From the NCBI GenBank assembly GCA_964491915.1, contig CAZBHS010000001.1, forward strand, positions 62,001 to 126,000: a DNA stretch of 64,000 bases, in the 5' to 3' direction. A model generated the notes under the pieces. That model was given only the letters and a program-made list of their open reading frames with translations. It had not been told where the DNA came from and made no database searches. Source of the stretch: JAHELQ01 sp964491915. Lineage in GTDB: Bacteria; Acidobacteriota; Aminicenantia; UBA2199. Positions 60,150-64,000 of this stretch are shown piece after piece. Numbering within the stretch: the first letter of the stretch is position 1; every line of letters starts with the position of its first letter. The position numbers and the translations under genes were made by a program.

Positions 60150-63100
60150 TTACGCGAATGCCCGGCAATAGGCATACCATGGTCTCACCCAATTTCCACT
60201 ATCCGGAGGATCTTCATATGGCTGCATCAAATCCTCGAACGTGGGATCCCCGCTGGAACCGGCAAGTTTTTTCTCGCAACTGATTTCAACACTTTTGGAG
60301 AAAAACGCGACTTTTACTTCGATGGTCAATGAAGCTTCGCCTATCAGTTTGCCTGTTTCGAAATGGTAGGTAAGCGCAAGATAGAGTTCGATAGAGGCGC
60401 TGATAATACCGAGTACTTCCACTACGCCACGCAATTGGAAATAACCGGTGAGAGATGCGTTATCCGGATTCATTTCCATTTTGAAATAGATTCCCACCCC
60501 CACATGCACGCCACCTTTGGCTACACTGAAATCAACGGATATATCCGCGGCTAGCTCTATAGACGCTTCCAACATTTTCACTCCGTTGGGGGTGACGGTA
60601 ATGGCGAAGAAACCTCCGCCTCCAATCATGCAATAGGTTACTAAAAAAGGACTATGGCGGTCACAGAAACTGAACCTTACACTGAGGGGATCCGAATTGA
60701 AGGGAAGCGCAAATGACGCGCCCAGGCTGATGTTTTTTACGGCGACTACACCGATGGGGAAATCCGGGAGGTTTAACGTGTAACCGGCCCTAATTCCTTC
60801 GGCGCTGATGTCCAGCGAGGGAGGATCGCTGAAACCGTTGAGAGGGATATATTCTTTCAGCGTCTCGACAAACGCCAGAACACCGACAAATTTAATTTTG
60901 CTTATATCGACATTTATATCAGGTTTTTTGCCTGCTTGCAGGGCAAATTTGATTTCAGCGAACTCGAGAATTATAAAACTCTCCAGGTTGCCGATCAGGT
61001 TTATTGAAAAATTTTCCATGACACAAGAGATATCGGTTTCCGCTTTTCCAGACGCGTGGGCTGTAATGGTGGCGGTAATAGTTAGGGAACTATTGCCTGT
61101 AGTTAGAAATATGTTGTTCCAGTCTTTTAATTCGGGCTTCCATGCGAATTTGACCTCTATCTTGTCTTTGGATATATCCGAGAACAAAGAGGGAATGCTG
61201 AGTTTGATCCCCTGTTGCGGGGTTGTTGGAATACTACTTAAGCCCACAGATTTTATGATGCTGGAAAGGCTGATGACGCCGAAAATTTTTGCATCGAGGC
61301 CGCTGAAAAAATCCGCCGGTTCGAATCCCTCATTGCCAATGGTTACCGGGTTGCCGCCTACTGGACCCATAATACGGGATAGTGCGGTAATTTGCAAATT
61401 GGGTTTCACCAGTCCTCCAGAACGGTCACCCTGGCTATCGAAATCCAACGCAATGCCGCTGTCCGTCATTTTGGCGAATACCTGGCCAGGGTTGCCGCTT
61501 TCGAAGCCATTACTTAGATAGTCACTAAAATACTCAATCTCAGCCGTCTGGTGGTTGCCTACCAGGTGTTTGATGGAAGGAATAAGCACTTCAGCTCTAT
61601 GCACTTTGGGATAAAAACAGGGGAAGTCTCGATCATCAAGATTGTTCCTCAATGTAGTATAGACATCGTAAGATTCCGGGATTTGCGCGCTGAAGGTGAC
61701 GGACTGCGTTTCAAAAGTGGTTTCTCCCGGATCATTAACGTAATCCGCGTACATCACCGCTTGTCCGTTCATCATGGCTTTCACCTTCGATTCGTAATCT
61801 TCCCGTACTTCTTCCAATGCACTCTTTATGTCCTCATAATAATCAGGGGGAGGCTCTATGCCTCCGCCGGTATACATTTCACTTAAAAAGGCTTGCCCCA
61901 CGTACAGGAGAGGGGTGGAAAACTCGACAGTATTGCCGGAGAAATCTTCAGCTTCCATGTGAAATTGGAAGTTATTTCCGCCCACCCTCGGCCAGAAAAG
62001 GAACTGTCCCGTATCGTATTGTTTGTCACCGATATCGAAGCTATAACTATTATAACTATCTGCTACGGCGGGAGCATCGAGACTGGGTGTCGCCAACGTC
62101 GTGACTTTCACGGCGGCAAAGGGCATTTGACGGTCGTAGGAATGGCCCGCATCGTTTGCAACCCCTGAATCGATGTAGAGCCTTTCGGGCTCCCGCACCA
62201 CTATAAAATTCCTTTGACGCAGGTATGCGATATTCCCTGAAATATTCTGGTAAGACATGCCTTTTATTACTTCGCTAACGATGTCGGCGCTATGCTGAAA
62301 TTCATTTTGAACTGTATCCACAAGTTCGATTGCCTCCTTGGTTACATTTTTCCCGGCGCTTCCCACTACCGCCACCGCTGTTTGCCGGAACTCTTTTTTT
62401 CTGGCCTCCGCCTCCCGCAGGATTTGCCGCTGAGATTTGCCCGCCATGGATGCGGTCAGTTCAGTCATCATATGATCAAAATGGAGGGCAAGCGAATCCG
62501 CCACAAACGCCATATCCTTTTGGGTCGCTGTTTTAAACGACTCGATCCTGTTTTTCATCTCGACCTCAAGTCGCCGGCGCAGGTTACTGAGCATCAGCAT
62601 AAGCGTTGGATGAAATTTTCGTTCAGTGACTTTTACCAATGAGGCACGGTGTCCAAATGGGAACAAATAGCCTTTATAAACGACCCTCACGTAGTGATCC
62701 CGTCCCATGGTGGCACGGTGCCGCCATTCCTCGACTGACAGTTTGCTTTCCATCGTAGGATCCCAGGCGCCGCGGACATTCAACCATCCGCCGAATGAGG
62801 TTAGCATCAAGTGGGTCACATTGATCGGAAGCGGATCGAGGCTGGGGACATTGTAGTTGGCGGAAAGTTGAACAATATTATGACGGTCGTAGGCGTTCAG
62901 GGACATGCGGAAGAGATTCAAGAATCCGGTATCCGATTGATTGTCAAAAGCGAGGGGGGAGTTGTAGGCGTGGCTGTCTTCATTCAAGAGACTGTAGTCA
63001 CGGGTCCAAATGGCGCGTATTGTTCTCAACCTCTCCTCATCCTCGCGCACTGCGGCGGAGTAAACGTTCAACGCTCCATCCTCTTCCTCCGCTATGTATT

Positions 63101-63992
63101 CTTCTGTTTCCAATCCGTCGATATACAATCGCACCCGGTTTTTTTCCGGATTTAGGGTAAATGTCAACCGGTTGTCTCCCTTTGCGATGGATATCTTGTT
63201 TTCGTCACCGTTTTTTTCAATGACCGCGCCTTTTAGCCAATCGATACCCAGCCAATTCATTAGGTTGTCTAAAAGTATCTCATCGTCATCTCCGGGGACC
63301 CGGTTCCAGTCAAAAAGTAAATCCCTAACTCTGACCGCCTGGCGGGTGTGCCAGATTTCGACATGCTTTGATTTGCCGGACTTCACAGGATCGAGGGCAT
63401 GCGCCCACGCGGCATGTTTGTTGGGTGAAATGATCAAGCGGTAAGGGGCTTCGATCGCAGTCTCGAGGTCGTTGGGGGGCCGCGGTTCCAGTGGTCTTTT
63501 CATCGATGAATCTATGTAATCTTTTGAGATTTCCCTTTGAAAGTAGTTATTGTATGATTTATACCGGCGCTTTTTTAAGCTTACCGGCACTTTCTTTCTT
63601 TTCTCTCCAACGGTATGGGAGAAGGTTCCCTGGAAAAGTCGTTCCACTCTTATCGGCTGGATGTCACTCAAAAAATTAATTGGAGGTTTTGCCGTTGGGG
63701 CGACTTTTAACTGAAGTTTACCGCAGGCTTCCAGTAGCCCCCTGCCGGTGAATGGAATCTCCATTCCTTTGGGAACGATGAATACCAAGCGGCTTGGGCC
63801 GGCAAGACGGGTTTGGACCGGGACATGTGGGTGCTCTGTTTCATTATCATTATCATTATCATTATCGGTATCGGTATCGTCAATGGTTACAGCGCGAGTG
63901 ACATCATCGCCATCGTCTTCCTCGGGGAATTCCTCCGCTTGCTCGTAAAAAGCTTCTTCCGCGATGTTTTGCGGGGGAAATCCCACCGCCAT
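60150..63992 (-). CDS. Very large protein of unknown function, N-terminus at the window edge
   Basis: At least 1280 residues; the first ATG lies eight bases from the edge and the frame is open beyond it, so the true start may be outside. An acidic N-terminal stretch (PEEDDGDDVT...TDNDNDNDNETE) is followed by a beta-rich region with a distinctive block near 430-450, GRDHYVRVVYKGYLFPFGH plus KVTERKF. Residues about 461-575 are a helical, coiled-coil-like insertion before AYLRQRNFIVVREPERLY. DFSGNTVEFSTPLLYVG lies near 690. The C-terminal 280 residues, with GVVEVLGIISASIELYLALTYHF and SLTIEVKVAFFSKSVEI, resemble the ends of DUF6603-type hypothetical proteins. It lacks membrane segments. Operon partner of the 1704-residue protein. 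Confidence 0.6.
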   Translation of the reverse strand: MAVGFPPQNIAEEAFYEQAEEFPEEDDGDDVTRAVTIDDTDTDNDNDNDNETEHPHVPVQTRLAGPSRLVFIVPKGMEIPFTGRGLLEACGKLQLKVAPTAKPPINFLSDIQPIRVERLFQGTFSHTVGEKRKKVPVSLKKRRYKSYNNYFQREISKDYIDSSMKRPLEPRPPNDLETAIEAPYRLIISPNKHAAWAHALDPVKSGKSKHVEIWHTRQAVRVRDLLFDWNRVPGDDDEILLDNLMNWLGIDWLKGAVIEKNGDENKISIAKGDNRLTFTLNPEKNRVRLYIDGLETEEYIAEEEDGALNVYSAAVREDEERLRTIRAIWTRDYSLLNEDSHAYNSPLAFDNQSDTGFLNLFRMSLNAYDRHNIVQLSANYNVPSLDPLPINVTHLMLTSFGGWLNVRGAWDPTMESKLSVEEWRHRATMGRDHYVRVVYKGYLFPFGHRASLVKVTERKFHPTLMLMLSNLRRRLEVEMKNRIESFKTATQKDMAFVADSLALHFDHMMTELTASMAGKSQRQILREAEARKKEFRQTAVAVVGSAGKNVTKEAIELVDTVQNEFQHSADIVSEVIKGMSYQNISGNIAYLRQRNFIVVREPERLYIDSGVANDAGHSYDRQMPFAAVKVTTLATPSLDAPAVADSYNSYSFDIGDKQYDTGQFLFWPRVGGNNFQFHMEAEDFSGNTVEFSTPLLYVGQAFLSEMYTGGGIEPPPDYYEDIKSALEEVREDYESKVKAMMNGQAVMYADYVNDPGETTFETQSVTFSAQIPESYDVYTTLRNNLDDRDFPCFYPKVHRAEVLIPSIKHLVGNHQTAEIEYFSDYLSNGFESGNPGQVFAKMTDSGIALDFDSQGDRSGGLVKPNLQITALSRIMGPVGGNPVTIGNEGFEPADFFSGLDAKIFGVISLSSIIKSVGLSSIPTTPQQGIKLSIPSLFSDISKDKIEVKFAWKPELKDWNNIFLTTGNSSLTITATITAHASGKAETDISCVMENFSINLIGNLESFIILEFAEIKFALQAGKKPDINVDISKIKFVGVLAFVETLKEYIPLNGFSDPPSLDISAEGIRAGYTLNLPDFPIGVVAVKNISLGASFALPFNSDPLSVRFSFCDRHSPFLVTYCMIGGGGFFAITVTPNGVKMLEASIELAADISVDFSVAKGGVHVGVGIYFKMEMNPDNASLTGYFQLRGVVEVLGIISASIELYLALTYHFETGKLIGEASLTIEVKVAFFSKSVEISCEKKLAGSSGDPTFEDLMQPYEDPPDSGNWVRPWYAYCRAFA
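63841..63880. repeat. ATTATC-type hexamer microsatellite in coding sequence
   Basis: Four near-identical six-base units (CATTAT) and three further GGTATC units lie in-frame in the large gene, encoding alternating Asp-Asn and Asp-Thr pairs on the minus strand. Units of six keep the frame under slippage, so the length of this acidic tract may vary between strains. Confidence 0.6.
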
Positions 63993-64000
63993 GTATGCTG

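Noticed and set aside
1..64000. CRISPR array, tRNA or rRNA genes, IS elements
   Set aside because: No regularly spaced identical repeats, no cloverleaf candidates, no rRNA motifs and no transposase frames were found. The nearest thing to an array is the degenerate 21-base repeat, which has no spacers.

Overview
The window reads as a bacterial chromosome segment, about half GC, from an uncultured Gram-negative-type bacterium. Lipoproteins, a TolC/RND pump and an outer-membrane-barrel protein point to a diderm. The mix of a TatT-type TRAP transporter, a CBM9/DUF5916 barrel protein, Bacteroidetes-style class I lanthipeptide leaders, alternative complex III and DUF4143/DUF1703 ATPases resembles Acidobacteriota or Candidatus Aminicenantes genomes. 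This placement is an inference from gene content, not a phylogeny. A run of ten Ns and several collapsed genes show that the sequence is a draft (metagenome- or single-cell-type) assembly.

Layout. 0-8 kb: a collapsed radical SAM gene at the left edge, a zinc-ribbon protein, pyruvate kinase, Hsp33, a small lipoprotein, a soluble Ser/Thr kinase facing away from a PAS/PP2C phosphatase, a class V aminotransferase behind a perfect sigma70 promoter, and the stump of a DUF433 antitoxin module. 8-13.5 kb: a DUF1703 ATPase/nuclease-like gene, then a tight TRAP operon (tatT-tatP-tatQM). 13.7-27.3 kb: a lanthipeptide precursor with a LanC cyclase but no dehydratase, a DUF5916 protein, an SbcD-like phosphoesterase, hicBA, a paired exonuclease/GIY-YIG nuclease and PD-(D/E)XK/Fe-S helicase, P5C dehydrogenase, small housekeeping genes, and a second lanthipeptide precursor with the same leader.

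27.5-34 kb: a TolC-adaptor-RND efflux operon ending in a CIA30-domain protein, followed by a non-coding stretch rich in hairpins and closed by a strong terminator. 34.5-40.5 kb: a formyltransferase and a four-gene Gld-type ABC operon with DUF4340. 40.7-44.9 kb: SCO1, cytochrome oxidase subunit I and remnants of coxC, actB, actC, actD and actF joined through internal losses, a high-GC foreign fragment and the N gap. This respiratory locus is not intact as presented. 44.9-53 kb: YdeI-like protein, DUF4143 ATPase, Ca/cation antiporter, Lon-family protease, and a C69-M29 peptidase pair. 53.2-53.75 kb: a 21-base repeat array between two imperfect direct repeats, then serine dehydratase. 55-64 kb: two very large, functionally unassigned proteins in one operon, the upstream one running to the window edge.

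The most interesting material is the pair of giant proteins, the split lanthipeptide set, the hairpin-rich non-coding segment at 34.2-34.5 kb, and the repeat array at 53.2-53.75 kb. The respiratory mosaic deserves attention mainly as an assembly warning.
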